The notes under the pieces: generated by a model
What the model was told of the DNA's origin: nothing
Seen by the model: the letters and a program-made list of their open reading frames with translations, nothing else
The model's database searches: none
Position numbers and translations under genes: made by a program
NCBI GenBank assembly: GCA_021234155.1
Contig: JAJEKV010000015.1
Span: 594,852 to 658,851, forward strand
Reading direction: 5' to 3'
DNA length: 64,000 nt
DNA from: Isoetes taiwanensis
Lineage: Eukaryota > Streptophyta > Lycopodiopsida > Isoetales > Isoetaceae
Shown here: positions 35,065 to 47,340 of the stretch, in pieces
Numbering within the stretch: position 1 is the stretch's first letter
How the letters are laid out: every line of letters starts with the position of its first letter

Positions 35065-35815
35065 TTTTTTGGAGGACATCATAGAGTAAGTTTTGCTCTA
35101 TATAAGGAAATATTAATCATTATTACAAGTTACCTAAAATTGAGCTCAAAAGTGGAAGTCCAAACGTCAAATTCAAGGCCAGCCAACATTTTTATGGGAT
35201 GAAGAAACTTGTCAACTACTTATATGTCAAATATTAGCTCAAAATGCATTTCCTTGTAAAGTTGTTGTATTTAAACTACAATCGCCTTTCTCGGGAACCA
35301 TAATTGGTTCCGAAAAAGGCGTAAAGCGCTTTGACTTCTGTCATGTTTGAATGGCCCTATCTTTTCTTCACAGACTTGGATTGACATATGGTTTTTGTGT
35401 CGCTTTTCCTATCTCGTAGAAAAATATCATGGTAATCAAAAAATTTGAAAAAATCGTTTTGTCGAGACAGGTTTTACTTTATGTAAACATGAAGCTTTTG
35501 GTACTTGACCCCCCGAAGTTTGCTAGAGCATAACTTACAAGAATGGAGGTGTATATATTTTTAGGTATTTTTCTAGTGGACCATGATCGCCATATATGAA
35601 CTCCTAAGAAGGGTTCGAATAGATTTTGTACCATTGATTTTATATGAATTTTAAAGTGAACACTTTGCAAATGGACCATTTCCGTCCATCACCCCACCAC
35701 TCTAGTGTTAAACCTTTCGATATCCTTGTATCGCCCATCTTTGCTAGTTTAATTAAGAAGTTGACTTCATGCCAAGCCAAATATAGATTACACCAACTTG
35801 GTGAGCACGCAAATC
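35065..35815. other. No recognisable gene
   Basis: AT-rich sequence between a dispersed repeat and the Penelope-like RT remnant; no supported feature. Confidence 0.4.
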
Positions 35816-35819
35816 CATG

Positions 35820-37257
35820 GGTATTCCTTTAACATTGCCTCCACGCCCTATTGTCATTGCATAGCCAATAGTTCTTGAGTAGCCACACATTCATGTTTAT
35901 GAAATTCGACATGTTAGTTCTCATCCAAATCAATCGTTGTTTATCCTTAGTGTCCCATTTTGCACAAAAGTTATCACCATAGCCGCCTTTCTTCTTTATC
36001 CACAATCTATTCTTCCAATGCTTTTTCTTTGGTACTTTGGAATCTTTGTGGAAATGATCTTTTCAATAACAGTAACACAATCCCTCTTCCCTTCAAGAGG
36101 GATAGACTCGTAGCATTTAGTCACGTCCACCAACATAGAGGCTATGAATTTTTTCCGAGATTTAATGCAACATCATAAATGCGAGTTGACTAACCGCTTA
36201 GGGCCTAAACCTTTTGGGCGTAAGATACTAATTCCCGAAAGCACATATCTAAGGAAATTTCTCGCCATAATTCCACAATGCTTTTAGGCCCTCTCGCAAT
36301 TAGACACATAGTTTGAGAGAATATAGAGCTATGGGCATTTGTGATCCAACGAAAGCTATTCTTATGTGCCTTGTAGATACAAAGCGATATGGAAGTGCTT
36401 TGCGATATTGTCCGGATCAATATCAAACTCCCACAAATCAAGAGTAGCTAAAGCTATATTCTCACTGATTTGCTCAATGGGTTTGCTAGAAGCAACAAAA
36501 TCGTGGTCATTAAGCCCCTTAAGAGCCACTCCTTGGCTAAGTATGGACACATGAAACTTGGATTGTTAGATGCTTTATCTATACCACTACATACAAGTTT
36601 TCGATAGTCTTAAATCGTGGTCTTTGTTTGCTTCCATATCATCTTCAAGACATAGTGCCTAACCTTACTATCACATTTTTCAAAGTAGTCTTTTATCATT
36701 CCATAAGCCATCTCTCTAGCGTCAAGCTTCAATCACAGATATTTTTGTGCATCAACCGGTTTGATCACAAACTTATGTAGCTCAAAGAAGGTGCGTAGTC
36801 CCTTTGTCACTTGGACTAGGCACTCATTCTTGTCTAGCCTTCTATGAGGAATGTGATTCATTCCTTTCTTTAGAATATTTCTCAAATTCTTATTTCGGAT
36901 AATATTACAGTCCGTAGTGAGAATATGTTTGTACATGGGATCAATATATCCTTTGAACTCCTGCTTTGTACATGGACACTTTGGAGTGCCCTTCCTAGCA
37001 AAGGTTTTGAACGGCTTGTAAACCATATCAACCAACTTAGGCAGATATCTCCAACCAAGAATAGTCTTGTCTAGAGCTACCTGTCCTTCCTCTCCAAAAA
37101 ACTTAATCATGATAAAGTCCAGAATCTTTCTGAACTTAATTGAGTCCATTAACCTGGACACATAGGTGAGGTGGACAGTCAATTTCTTCTCCACTTCACT
37201 ATCGGTTTTGATCAGCCATCTATTATTTTGGTACCATCTACTAGGGTTCCTCTCCAC
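35820..37257 (-). pseudogene. Penelope-like reverse transcriptase, N-terminal half
   Basis: The minus strand from 37257 is open for 174 codons: RNPSRWYQNNRWLIKTDSEV, then KKLTVHLTYVSRLMDSIKFR, YKHILTTDCNIIRNKNLRNI and KKGMNHIPHRRLDKNECLVQ. The NIIRNKNLRxILKKGMNHIP part resembles the conserved block (...L..LL..GLNFVP) upstream of the RT core in Penelope-like elements. After frameshifts comes RPSFMCPYLAKEWLL-type sequence, then SMLVDVTKCYESIPLEG (near 36130), the RT motif A with catalytic Asp. The palm end with YxDD is not found here. No GIY-YIG endonuclease is visible in the window, as in endonuclease-negative groups such as Coprina and Athena. The assignment rests on motif resemblance only. 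Confidence 0.6.
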
Positions 37258-37259
37258 AA

Positions 37260-39175
37260 CCTGTTATGCATTGCACACTATTAACTTATGTAGACACTAT
37301 AAGACATTATAATGTACAGGTGCAAATCAATAAGCATATACAGTACGATTATGGTTTTGCTGGAGGATATAATCCAATGGGTCGTCTTTCATTAAGACAC
37401 TTGCCTACTTGGGCCACAAGTTGGTATATATTCACAATTTGATGATCGATTGGCCACCCTTCAAGGTGGCATATTATTTATGTGTATTGTTGTCAGTGCT
37501 AACATGTACATACGCTTTCAGAATATAGGATACCCCATAGAAGGCGTGGGATGAATGACACCTCCGTTCCCTTCACCCAGATACTTGGCCATCACAAGTG
37601 GTCCGAGGTCCGAGGGAGATGGAGGGTCTTGACCAAGTTGCCATGGGAGGGAAGGTTCCCGTATTTATACGACGGGAGCATCATATAGGTTCGGGGAGCG
37701 TCACAATGATTATCACATTCTCATATTTATATGGCACTTACATTTGTAAAGTTTTGACATCGATGCATAGAATAATCAATTGTTGGAGTCTAAGCATGCC
37801 TTTGTGTGCTTATTTGTCCTTTCTTATGTCTAAATACAAGCTAGGGTTCTGGTTTAATGCGTTCTTTCTACATTAAATGTGTGAGCTGCAGATACGTAGG
37901 CTTCTACAATATCACTGTTATAGTATAGCTATCGCAAGCTCTATAGCCATCAAATACAATCATGTGTTCTTTGTCATATTGAAACAACAAGCATGTTATG
38001 ATATTTGACATGCGGCTAAAGAACAAACATATATAACTCAAAATAAATAGACATTTTTTACCTCAACGAAGAGACAATGCCAACAATTTTGTCACAAGGT
38101 CCTTTTGTGTCAATGTGTTCCACTGTCGACTTATGATACTGCTCACTCAATCTACAGAACTTCACAATATAAAGGTGTATTTTTTGGGGTTCTCCCAAAG
38201 TGGAGTATCTGATTGAATGGGGTCAATGCTCTAGCATGTGCGCCTGCTGAGATCGATTGGGTACCTGACATATTACAAAAGCAAAATTGGGGACCAAAAA
38301 TGGACCTTGTAGGCAAAAGGCGAAGGAACTTGGAGAATGGACTCCAGGATAACCCAATCCAGGGTTACACTACCTAGACCATAACACCACCTATTATCGT
38401 TTGCAATTATTGTACGAACCACCGGTGATATCGTCTATGGGGGGACACCTAGCAACAGTCCAATGTTGTAAGACCAACACCGTGATATGTAGTTATCATC
38501 CCATGTGAAAGCAAGAGGTTATCAACCATGTACAAGGGATAATACCATCCTCTATAACCCAGATGGTTATAAGCCATGAATACTGTACCATCCTCCAATA
38601 TTCCAGCACCACCTATATACGTGCCCAAGTGGCAAATTGAATACGGAAAAAATATTTTCACCCATATTTGTTGTCTTGGCTTTGCATTTTCTTCGGATTT
38701 GTCAATTTTAAATAAAAATCACACTCCTAGGTTTCCTAGGAACTTTTGCCTCTTCTTCGAATTTGTCGATTTGAATGCAAGTCACACTTCTGGGTGTCCA
38801 GGATGCTATTTTTGTGTCCTGGATCGGGATGGAGGTGTAAGAAATTTCTTGACACACCTGCGCCAAAAAATCACCTTCCACATCAAAAAAAAAAATTCAA
38901 AGCAATCTTGAAGGAAGCCTAAAATCCTCGTTGTAGACTTCTTCGCCAATCTCCTCGTTGCAAAAACCTTAAGTTCTTTCATCAATCTTCATTGCAAGCT
39001 CCTCAATCATTTATATGAGTTGCAAAAGCTTCAATTTGGCAATTTGATGCAGCTTTATGCTTCAATTGGGCTCAAGAATTCAAGTCCAATGCTTGATGCA
39101 ACTTGATACTTTAATCCGGCTGAAGAATTGAGCTTGACGCTTCACTCAAATGTAAGAAATGTCGATGCGCAACGC
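37260..39175. other. Unassigned sequence
   Basis: Several short open frames (37598-37876, 38576-38911 on plus, 38449-38661 on minus) lack motifs. Sequence near 38920-39130 has repeated CTTCAA/TTGAAG strings and could be transposon flank. Nothing can be named. Confidence 0.4.
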
Positions 39176-39178
39176 CAA

Positions 39179-39350
39179 AGGGTAAAAGCACGCTGTGGTG
39201 TATCAAAAATGCGCATTTTGACGCCACATTTTGGCACCACCTTTGTGGTAGAATCGGGTGGTGCATACCGAAGCGGAGATTGTGGGAGTGCGAATTAATG
39301 AGCGTCGGTTATTTTGAATTTTATGCCACGTCATTGTCCACCTTTTTGAA
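39179..39350 (+). repeat. Dispersed repeat, GGGTAAAAGCACGC family (copy 2)
   Basis: This is the second copy of the repeat at 34868. It includes the palindrome AAAATGCGCATTTT at about 39209 and inverted GTGGTG/CACCAC pairs. It sits just left of the FCP1/Ulp1 gene cluster and could be the left end of an element carrying that cluster, but a right end was not found. Confidence 0.55.
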
Positions 39351-39514
39351 TTAAGAAATAATCACCTCTTCTCTGTTTTTTTGCCGCTTCTTGCCGATTG
39401 AACCCTAATGGAGTCAGAATTGAACGCCACTGGAATAAATCTGGCTACAGGTATTTTCCCCCAAATGTTTTGTTCAAACTGAAAAATTAAGGCATATGTT
39501 TTCTTGTACAGGTT

Positions 39515-39905
39515 GAAGAATCTGAGCAATGAACAATACAAAGAGTTCATGCAAATTTACAAAAGAATTACAGGGAAGCCACATACATGGGGTGGAATGG
39601 CTCCTGGAACCTAGGCAGTGGCTTATTATCTGCATATAAAGGGGGAGGCTGTTAATTGGAAGAGCTTCTCGGATTATTATAAAACTCCCGATGAGAAAGC
39701 AGAGGCCAGTTCTTCTAGACCCAAGAGAAAGCATAGGCAAATCCAACCGGACGAGGAGGAAAATAGTAAAAGTGACAGGGATGATGAAGATGATAGGGAA
39801 AAAACCAAATCAGGTTCCTCTAGACCACACATTCAATCTGAACTCACAATCAAAACAGAAAAGCAGAGCAATGTTCTGAGACCAAAACATGCCATTGCAG
39901 GTATG
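39515..39905 (+). pseudogene. Exon-like sequence of unknown protein
   Basis: After an acceptor-like TTGTACAG at 39512 a frame reads LKNLSNEQYKEFMQIYKRIT, then GKPHTWGGMAPGT, a stop (TAG, 39613), and AVAYYLHIKGEAVNWKSFSD, then a Lys/Glu/Asp-rich tail with many SSRPKRKH- and DDEDDREK-type residues. It ends at a donor-like GTATGT (39901). The charged tail looks nuclear. I do not recognise the family. It could be an early exon of the plus-strand gene with FCP1-like and Ulp1-like domains downstream. Confidence 0.4.
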
Positions 39906-40104
39906 TTCAATTATTAGCTGTGTTACAATCTCAAGCTTGATCTAGATTGTTTCTATCAACACAGAAAAGGTAACATCAAATCCACTTCAAGAATCAGGTA
40001 TGTCTACTACCATTTTGCATCATGTTGGCTGTATTGTCATGTTGTGTCTCTATGATGCCATCTGTGGGGCATTTCGTGCAATGGATGCCAGAATGATAGA
40101 TGAG

Positions 40105-40440
40105 GTATGTGTGGTGGTGGTGAGTTGTTGGCATCCACCATGTCCCACCACCACACTCCACCATGTCCCACACCACACACCCACCACCATGTCCCACACC
40201 ACACTCCACCACCACCACCACACCCCACCACCACACCTCACCACCACCACACACACCACCACCACCACACACACACACACACACACACCACCACCCCCAC
40301 CACCACCACCACCACCACCACCACCACCCCCCCATCGCCCACCACACACACCACCACCACCACCACAACAAATTGTGTGGTGTGTACTTGGCTGGCGTAT
40401 GTTGTGTGGTGGTGTGGTATGTGGTGGTGTGTAGAGACTA
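40105..40440 (+). repeat. (CAC)n / (CA)n microsatellite
   Basis: The plus strand is almost pure CCA/CAC triplets with a short CA run (40268-40287), flanked by GTGGTG runs on each side (40104-40125 and 40375-40435), so the tract can fold on itself. Long His/Pro/Thr or Gly/Val/Trp open frames across it are artefacts. Confidence 0.95.
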
Positions 40441-40444
40441 CCTT

Positions 40445-42110
40445 GTGTTGTGTGGTGTGTGATTGTGGTTTTCCATCGCGAAGACGTGGCATACTATGTT
40501 AGGAGGTCGACATATATACGTAGTGTTTTGTTTTGCGCATCTATGGCGGACTTGTGAAGGAATGGTTGGTCAAACATCAGCTAGGTTTGATAGATGCAAG
40601 CAACGATTGCAAGCAAACGAGGATAGGAAAAATGATATCAAAAGAAAGATTGAGTTGATGGAGCATAAAGCATCGAAATTAGAGCTGATTTGCACTGATG
40701 ACAATCAATCATGACAAAAAACCGAAAGCGGCAGAGGGTGTTCGGGTTGTGTTTAACTAAAGGATGAAGAGCTAAATGGTACAAAGTTGCCCGGGCTGAA
40801 ACAATTAAATAAGGAATTAGCGTAAACCTAAATTAAGCTAAAGGTATGTGAAGACTTATCGCTGGAGCTGCTACCTCGAATGCAAAGATTTGAGATTTTT
40901 TTCTCGAAATTAGTGGTCATGACACTCCTTTAGATCCCGCACTTCCAATGCTTCCCGAGGCGTAAGAAGAGGGTGATGAAGGTTGTCCATTTTGTGGACG
41001 TTGTCCGAAATGGGAGGGTAAAATGTTGCCGCCAGATAGCGTAATCGCGATCCACCAAGATCACATTCCATGTCTATCACACCATTTGAAGTAAATATTA
41101 TCATCTCTAACCCTCGCCTAAAGACTCTATTGATTTTGAATTTGTTCTCGCAGACACTCTAGAACCTGCTTTGCCCCAGTTGTGCCCACATTATGATCGA
41201 GACATGGCTTTTGGCTTTTGGTGTTCGAAAGGTACCACAAGAACCAATAGACACAAGTAAGTCCAAAGAGGGGTGAAAGCAAGGTTTGGGAAGTCTCGAT
41301 GCTTGTACTCGTGTCTCTTTCATCCCGGCTTAGTCTCTTCCATCCTCGGCTAGCTTAGTCTCTTTTTGTCCTCAGTTTATTGTATCTAAAGTGCCCCCGG
41401 GATGAGATTGCTCGCTCATTTTAGGGGCACTTTAGATATATATAAACAGAACATCGAAAAGAGAGTAAAAAGCCCGGGTGCGTGACCCTCTTGAATGGTT
41501 GTCAACTCACCAGCTTGATATTGTTCGCGCAAACAATATAGATTCGGGCCGCAAACAAGTGCCTTAACTAACGTTTACTCGATGTTGTCACAGTGTCTAT
41601 TGACTTAGTGTTTGCAGAATTGCGTAAATTTGAGACCAAGGATATCCAACGCTTATCCACGCCTCGATCGCTTATGAGACCAAAGATACCTCCCGGTTGT
41701 ACCTAGAATTCACCCCATTTGATACTCCTAAGTCAATCCCAATCCGCCGACGGGCGTGGAGACTCCAAAACGAAATTTGGATAGTCAATCAAATGCGATC
41801 GTATCAAGTAAGTAATGCCACATACATGATTTATTTTTGTATTTTTCTGTGGTCTTCCTCATTTCAATTATGTTGCAGAGATAAATGCTACCGCGAATCG
41901 AAGCCATCACGAAGAGATTCCTAGTGCATCTGATTTAGGGGGGAAAATTAATTCCCTTGAGATTCATTAAATGCGACGGGTCCTTCACCAGAAAAAAGTT
42001 TTGGTGCCGAATATGAGCCAAATGCGGATGCAGGTGATGAAGTTGACAAAGAAACCCCGGATCCTGGACAAGATGCAGACTGCTCAATGAGTCCAATACA
42101 ACCTCAACCA
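40445..42110 (+). other. Possible further exons of the FCP1/Ulp1 gene; otherwise unassigned
   Basis: A plus-strand frame near 40550-40715 reads SARFDRCKQRLQANEDRKND, then a Lys/Glu-rich helix. Another near 41690-41805 reads LEFTPFDTPKSIPIRRRAWR and ends at a donor-like GTAAGT (41807), with an acceptor-like TTGCAG at 41878. Before the FCP1-like part, 41990-42120 reads GAEYEPNADAGDEVDKETPD, an acidic linker. All are compatible with one decayed multi-exon gene, but none has a known domain. Confidence 0.35.
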
Positions 42111-42115
42111 AGAAA

Positions 42116-42680
42116 TTCTCCTTGTTCTGGATTTTAATGGGGTTTTAGGCAAGTTTTATGACTTGAAAGAGAGGATCCCCAAGATCGGTAGAGCCGTAAG
42201 TGACCATCCAGAAAATTGAACAATCAAAAGTTCGCGGTTTCAGTGCCCGGATTTCGTGAGTTCTTAGAATGGTGTTTTTCAAAATTTGAGATTGCATTGT
42301 GGTCCAGCAAAGTTGCTGCAGGAATATAAGGGCAGATTTCTTTTTATTTGGAATCAGGATGACTGCACCAACACAAAATTAAAAGTGGTTAATAAGCCAA
42401 TTTTCCTTAAGGATCTGTCCAAAGTGTACCAGAAATTTTGGAAATACCAGGTGACAAACACATTGTTGATAGATGACAAAGTGATATAAGGGTTCTGCCA
42501 ACCAGCCGAACACAATGATATGTCCAAATAGTTTTGCTCCCGGCGGTGTTGGATTCCAATTTCCTTTTGGAGCAACTCAAACCATGGTGGAGGGACTTCG
42601 GGTGCGAGAAAGTGTGCCCGGCTTATGTGAAGGAACATCAAATGTGGAACACGTGGGATTCTGAGGAGTCACGCAATTGC
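42116..42680 (+). pseudogene. FCP1/NIF-like domain, decayed
   Basis: The frame reads LLVLDFNGVLGKFYDLKERI, shifts to FAVSVPGFREFLEWCFSKFE then IALWSSKVAAG, and shifts again to RFLFIWNQDDCTNTKLKVVN, then KPIFLKDLSKVYQKFWKYQV, TNTLLIDDKVI. This is the FCP1 homology fold as in plant proteins with DLNG in place of DxDxT: (R)PGxxEFLxxCFxxFEVxxWSS, FxWxQxxCTxT, KPLxFKDLSKVW, SNTLLIDDSPYK. Asn instead of the second Asp argues against phosphatase activity, as in those relatives. Two frameshifts and stops (42230, 42487) show decay. It differs from the intact phosphatase at 31468, so it is not a copy of it. A Ulp1-like domain lies 400 bases downstream on the same strand. Confidence 0.75.
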
Positions 42681-42829
42681 ATGAAAATGCTCGACAAGTA
42701 TTTTCATAAATGAATCTTGTAAAACTCTTTGAAAGTCAATATAAGTAAAAAAATTTCTATGATATATGTTGTACTTTTTCAATTTAAAATATTTGAATGG
42801 ATTGTGAGCAAATGTTCTCGTGTGTGTTT

Positions 42830-43773
42830 AGAACTAGAGATGATAGAGCTTCGGCAGTCCCTGACTATCTAAAGCCAAATACACATCTGGAAGTGGTGCT
42901 GAATGGAACTGAAACTGTCGTGATTAGCTCCACCGACATCAAAATTTTGGAAGTTGATACGCTTGGGGTTCAATGATCAATTGATCCTCCTCTTCTCAAA
43001 GGTGATACTTTCATCGATTTGTGATCATCGAGGATTGTGCGGATGATATGCATATGTTTGCGCATACATGGAATACTACTTGATTCTCCAAGGAATGAGC
43101 CATCCCTTTCATTTCTTTGACCCTCTTTTTCACTCGACATTGTCCAAGGACACAAATAGTTACAAAACAATAAGGAAACATGTGAATCTGGATAAGTGCC
43201 AGTACATGTTTTTGCCTGCTTGTGATGGACATCACTGGGCCTGTTTTCTGATTGTAAGCCACGCATGTCTAGCACAGAGATATAAACCAGGGATATATCA
43301 CTTTGATAGCTCGGGCTTGCATGACAGAAGTAGACATATTGAGAGGTTAGTGCTTGCTCATTGCATTTTGCTGTTGTGGCACAATGACAACAAACTTTGA
43401 GTGCAGGTTCCTGGAATTGCTTGGACACAATAATTTCAGCTTTACAACCTCAGATGTTGTGAAAATTTCCAAAACGCCTCTTCAAACCGATGGTCATTCA
43501 TGTGGCCCTGCCGTATGTTCGTTTATGCACAAATTTGTGAGGGGGTACTTGAAAGGAGTGAATATATTGTTGCCTGATCTAGTAAGTCAACTTAAATGTA
43601 AAGAGACAAAACCAAACTCATTATTGACAAAGTGTGGTTAACTGCAGGTTGTGGACATTTCAGACCAGGATCTAGTTGATGTTAGAGTGTTCATGCTTGA
43701 AGTTTTAAGATTAGAAGCAACAAAAGCTGGAACTGAGAGGAACATATGTATTGGGAAGTATGTAGGTGCATGA
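42830..43773 (+). pseudogene. Ulp1-like (C48) cysteine protease, three exons
   Basis: Likely exons: about 43068-43345, 43407-43581, 43648-43773, with introns of 61 and 66 bases and proper GT-AG borders, joined in phase. The protein has CQYMFLPACDGHHWACFLIV (catalytic His), IYHFDSSGLHDRSRHIER (catalytic Asp), and TPLQTDGHSCGPAVCSFMHK (Gln of the oxyanion hole and Cys nucleophile). This is the full His-Asp-Gln-Cys set of SUMO/deneddylase proteases. It ends at TGA 43771-43773. Upstream sequence from 42830 (PDYLKPNTHLEVVLNGTETV) looks related but is broken by stops. Ulp1 domains are common in plant DNA transposons, and the neighbourhood (decayed FCP1-like, convergent DDE-like gene) fits an element gene. 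Confidence 0.8.
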
Positions 43774-45894
43774 GTCACCTCATTACTTAAATCACTGTAT
43801 ATCTTTCTTATGTACATAATTGTTATTGTAACCTCGATTCATTTCAATGAAAATTCATATTCAATTCATCTCACAAACAAAGGAATCAAGTGTTTCAGAA
43901 GAATTCAAATCTTCAAAAGAAATCAAGACAAACTCATTTTCACAGCTGAAGCACAAAAAACTTCACATGAGTTAGAAAACTACGTAATGGTTTTACATTT
44001 CATCATCATTAGAAAGAACTTGGGTAAATTGCAGAAAATTTTCTCCTCATCTAAAGGATCCAGCCTATATACAGTCCTGTTTTGACGTTTAGTTGGTGGC
44101 ATGTGAAGTCTGATTGCACAGATCTGTGTTGTGAATACTATGCCTAAGGCATCTTTACTGCAAAGATCATAGCTGACGGTTGATCTTGCGCCCTTCTTGT
44201 AATACATACCTTCTATGACACTATCACCGGCGAGGTACCATGTTCCATTGAGTTGGAAGTCTTTCTCCACTATCCATTTTGGTTTTGTGCACATCAGAAT
44301 CCAAAATTCAGAATCCTCATCATTCCCTTTCGGAGCAACGACAGCAAAATTATCACCAACTCTAAGTGCCTCTGCTAACATTGTGGGATTGGAGGAGAAC
44401 AAGGACCTGCTGGATTTACGGTCCTCAATGTCAACATGCACATTGGAGGATGGTACAATAACTTGAAGTTTCCAATCATCAACGTAGTGCTTGTTCACAC
44501 AACTGTCCCACATGCCATCCAAGCAATAGCTGCAGAAGCATGAAAGTTCCCTCGTGTGCAACTGCAATGGAGATTCAGGATTGAATGCATGTACACAATG
44601 GATCTGCCTAGTGTCCAAAATCCTTTCTGCACCCCATGCTTCCTTTCTATCTATATCCTCCACCTTGACTTCCCAAAAGAACCTTTTTATATTCTTCCTC
44701 TTACTGGTTTCAGATGTGTTCATCCACTCGGATGTTCCACAAGTAAACATCTCTTCGGCAACTTCTACCACTTCATGAGCATTACCCAATTTTATGCTGC
44801 TGTATTTTAATTGCAGTTGTCTTAACCATCTCTTCAACTCAGCAGCTTTGCCATCGTGTTCACCTTTCCCGTGGTTAGAACCAAAAAAATTCCACATCAT
44901 ATAGACATCAGTGTCGTTTGTGTACCTAGCCACAAAGTAAAATGGTCTAGAAGCCTTGAATTGAGATGCTGCACCATCTGAAAACACATAATGTCTCTTT
45001 GGAACCCTTCCTTTCTGCCCAGATATTTGTGGTGCTTCATGAAGCGGTGTTGCAATCTAACAAAGTATCGTGTTCCCTATCATCTGATACATAGTAATGT
45101 GTTTCCTTGATAATCTCATCTGCCACTGAGTCATACTGATATGTTATTTGAACCAAAATGGTAATCTGGTTATTGACCCAGCGCATCGACTGCACCTCCT
45201 CTTGTTCCTTGAATATATAGTTCTCTGCAAAATCCACTACCGAGACATGCATCTACCGAGATTCTCCGAAGCTCCTTAAACTTTTTGCCCCGCCATTGGT
45301 ATCCGAAATTATGCAAAGGGAAAGATTTTTAGACGCTCTTCGGTTTATCCAGAAGCTCCTTGGGTTCTGTCTCATTGTACTGATGAGTTAGTCTCCTACC
45401 AGAACTCGAGACGTTGTCTTTTTCATAGTCAATGTACTCCCATTTCACTTTCCTACTACCACTTCCTTTCATGGGACAGGTCCGAAACTTCTTGATTCCA
45501 CACACGACTCACAATTTCCAAGGATGCACGCCTTCTTGTGAAACTCATCTAATTCACCCTTTGGACACAATATAGATCTCCACAAGCTTCCTCAGACTTG
45601 CAATTTTATGCTGGTGTGCCCTGTGATTGATCAAGTTCATGTGATCTACAAACATCGCAGGTGCAAGTGCAATTCTTCTGATGTTTGGTTCTCATCCCAT
45701 TGAGTCCATCCACTAGCATTTGCATCCTCACGTCTTTGAATACAACAAAGAACTATTGAAGTCCTTCAATTTCACAACAAACCAGGTTTTAGCTTCTCAA
45801 AAGCTCGAAGATCTAATCTTAATTTCTCGGATGTTGGTCCGTAAACCTCTTGAACAATAGCATCCGCATGAAATGAACACTAAACTGTTAGGGA

Positions 45895-46115
45895 TGTGTG
45901 GTGGTGGTGGAGTGTGGTGGGGGGTGTAGTGGTGGTGGTGTGGTGTGGTGTTGTGGATTGTGGTGTGATGTGGTGGTGGTGGAGTGTGGTGGTGGTGGTG
46001 GAGGGGTGTGGTGTGGGATGTGGTGGGATGTGTATGCATGTGGTGGTAATGTGGTGGTCGCAAAGATGTGGTAGTAGTCTATGGTGGTGGGATAGATGGG
46101 GTGTGGTGGGGTGAG
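45895..46115 (+). repeat. (GTG)n microsatellite
   Basis: The plus strand is a GTGGTGG-rich tract, the reverse orientation of the CAC tract at 40105-40440. It lies in what would be the large intron of the minus-strand DDE-like gene. A CACCACACC-rich stretch follows at 46195-46245. Confidence 0.93.
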
Positions 46116-46119
46116 GGGG

Positions 46120-47340
46120 GAGAATAAATAAAATTGAATCCACTCATATCATACATTAACATGCACACACCCACATGACACCATGGACATAACGCAACCC
46201 ACACCACACCACACCATCACGACACCACACATCACATCACATCACTTTTATCCTATTTCGTCTGACATAAAAAATCTGCCTAGCCTGCTCTCATAAACAC
46301 TTCTGAAATTGTGGCACCCGATAATAATTGCATTCCTCTTCTAATCATTAGAAAAGGATCCGGGTCCTAAATCCTCGCTCCTACGCCCCCATTTTTTTTT
46401 GCTTTCATTCCCAATTACCCAATTCAACAAGTTCATTCCGCAACATGGTAGGAGGGATGTTTAGAGATCACTACGGCTATTGTAGGGTGAGCGAGGAGGG
46501 CATTCGCACATGTTAAACAGGGCTCGATCAATCTCCAAGGTGGATATGCCTAAATCCACCTTCTTTGCTGATTTCAAATCCAACCTAAAGGCATACAAAT
46601 GTGACTGATCTTTGGGCCTTCAATGGCTATGCTTGGAGTCGATTGACAGGAAGAGAGCTCTTAGACAGAGTCCATGAGCTTATGTTACATGTTGCTGCAA
46701 GGGCAGCTGGTATATTTGTTCTCTGTCACTTGTCCGCCTCGACTCGCAACAATGGGTTTTACCGGCGAATTAAGTGACTTACCACCGGGGGGATGCAGGA
46801 AGCAATCGCAAACCTCATCTGTTAAATTGATGACTGCAGAAAGCTTAGATGCTTTAGTGCGTAAAACAATAATTTTGATGCACCAGTTCTCGAGCTACCA
46901 TACCGGCAGATTTCCTGTTGCTTAGGAAATCATGCATGTAAATTTAGTTCTCGGGTACAGAGCTTTCAATGGAAAGCCAAATTTTGTAAAGCCAAATTTT
47001 GTAAGATCCTTTTTTTAATATATCATACTTTCCAACAAAGCTGTGCTTGAATCTGACAAAAAATTGTCTTTATTCAACAAAAATTTGTATCTCAGGATCA
47101 GTTAGTTATCATTCTCAAATATTTTTAGACTGTACACACACCCAAAGAAAGGAGTACTCAATTCTCACATGTTCTAATAATATTCCAAACATTAAATATT
47201 GCATTTCAGACTAGAGTCAACTACACACAATTCACATGCTGCATACAGTACACCACAATCACTGTACAACACAATAACCACCACATGCACCACCACACTA
47301 AGCACCATAACTAAGAAAACATGAATAACAGAAATAAACT
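46120..47340 (-). other. Probable large intron of the DDE-like gene
   Basis: AT-rich sequence with no coding match on the minus strand. An 83-codon plus frame (46674-46925) has no motif I recognise. Confidence 0.4.

Noticed and set aside
40000-40502. Long open frames on several frames of the CAC tract, rich in His/Pro/Thr or Trp/Gly/Val
   Set aside because: They are translations of a microsatellite in every frame and have no other support. The same holds for 45797-46143.
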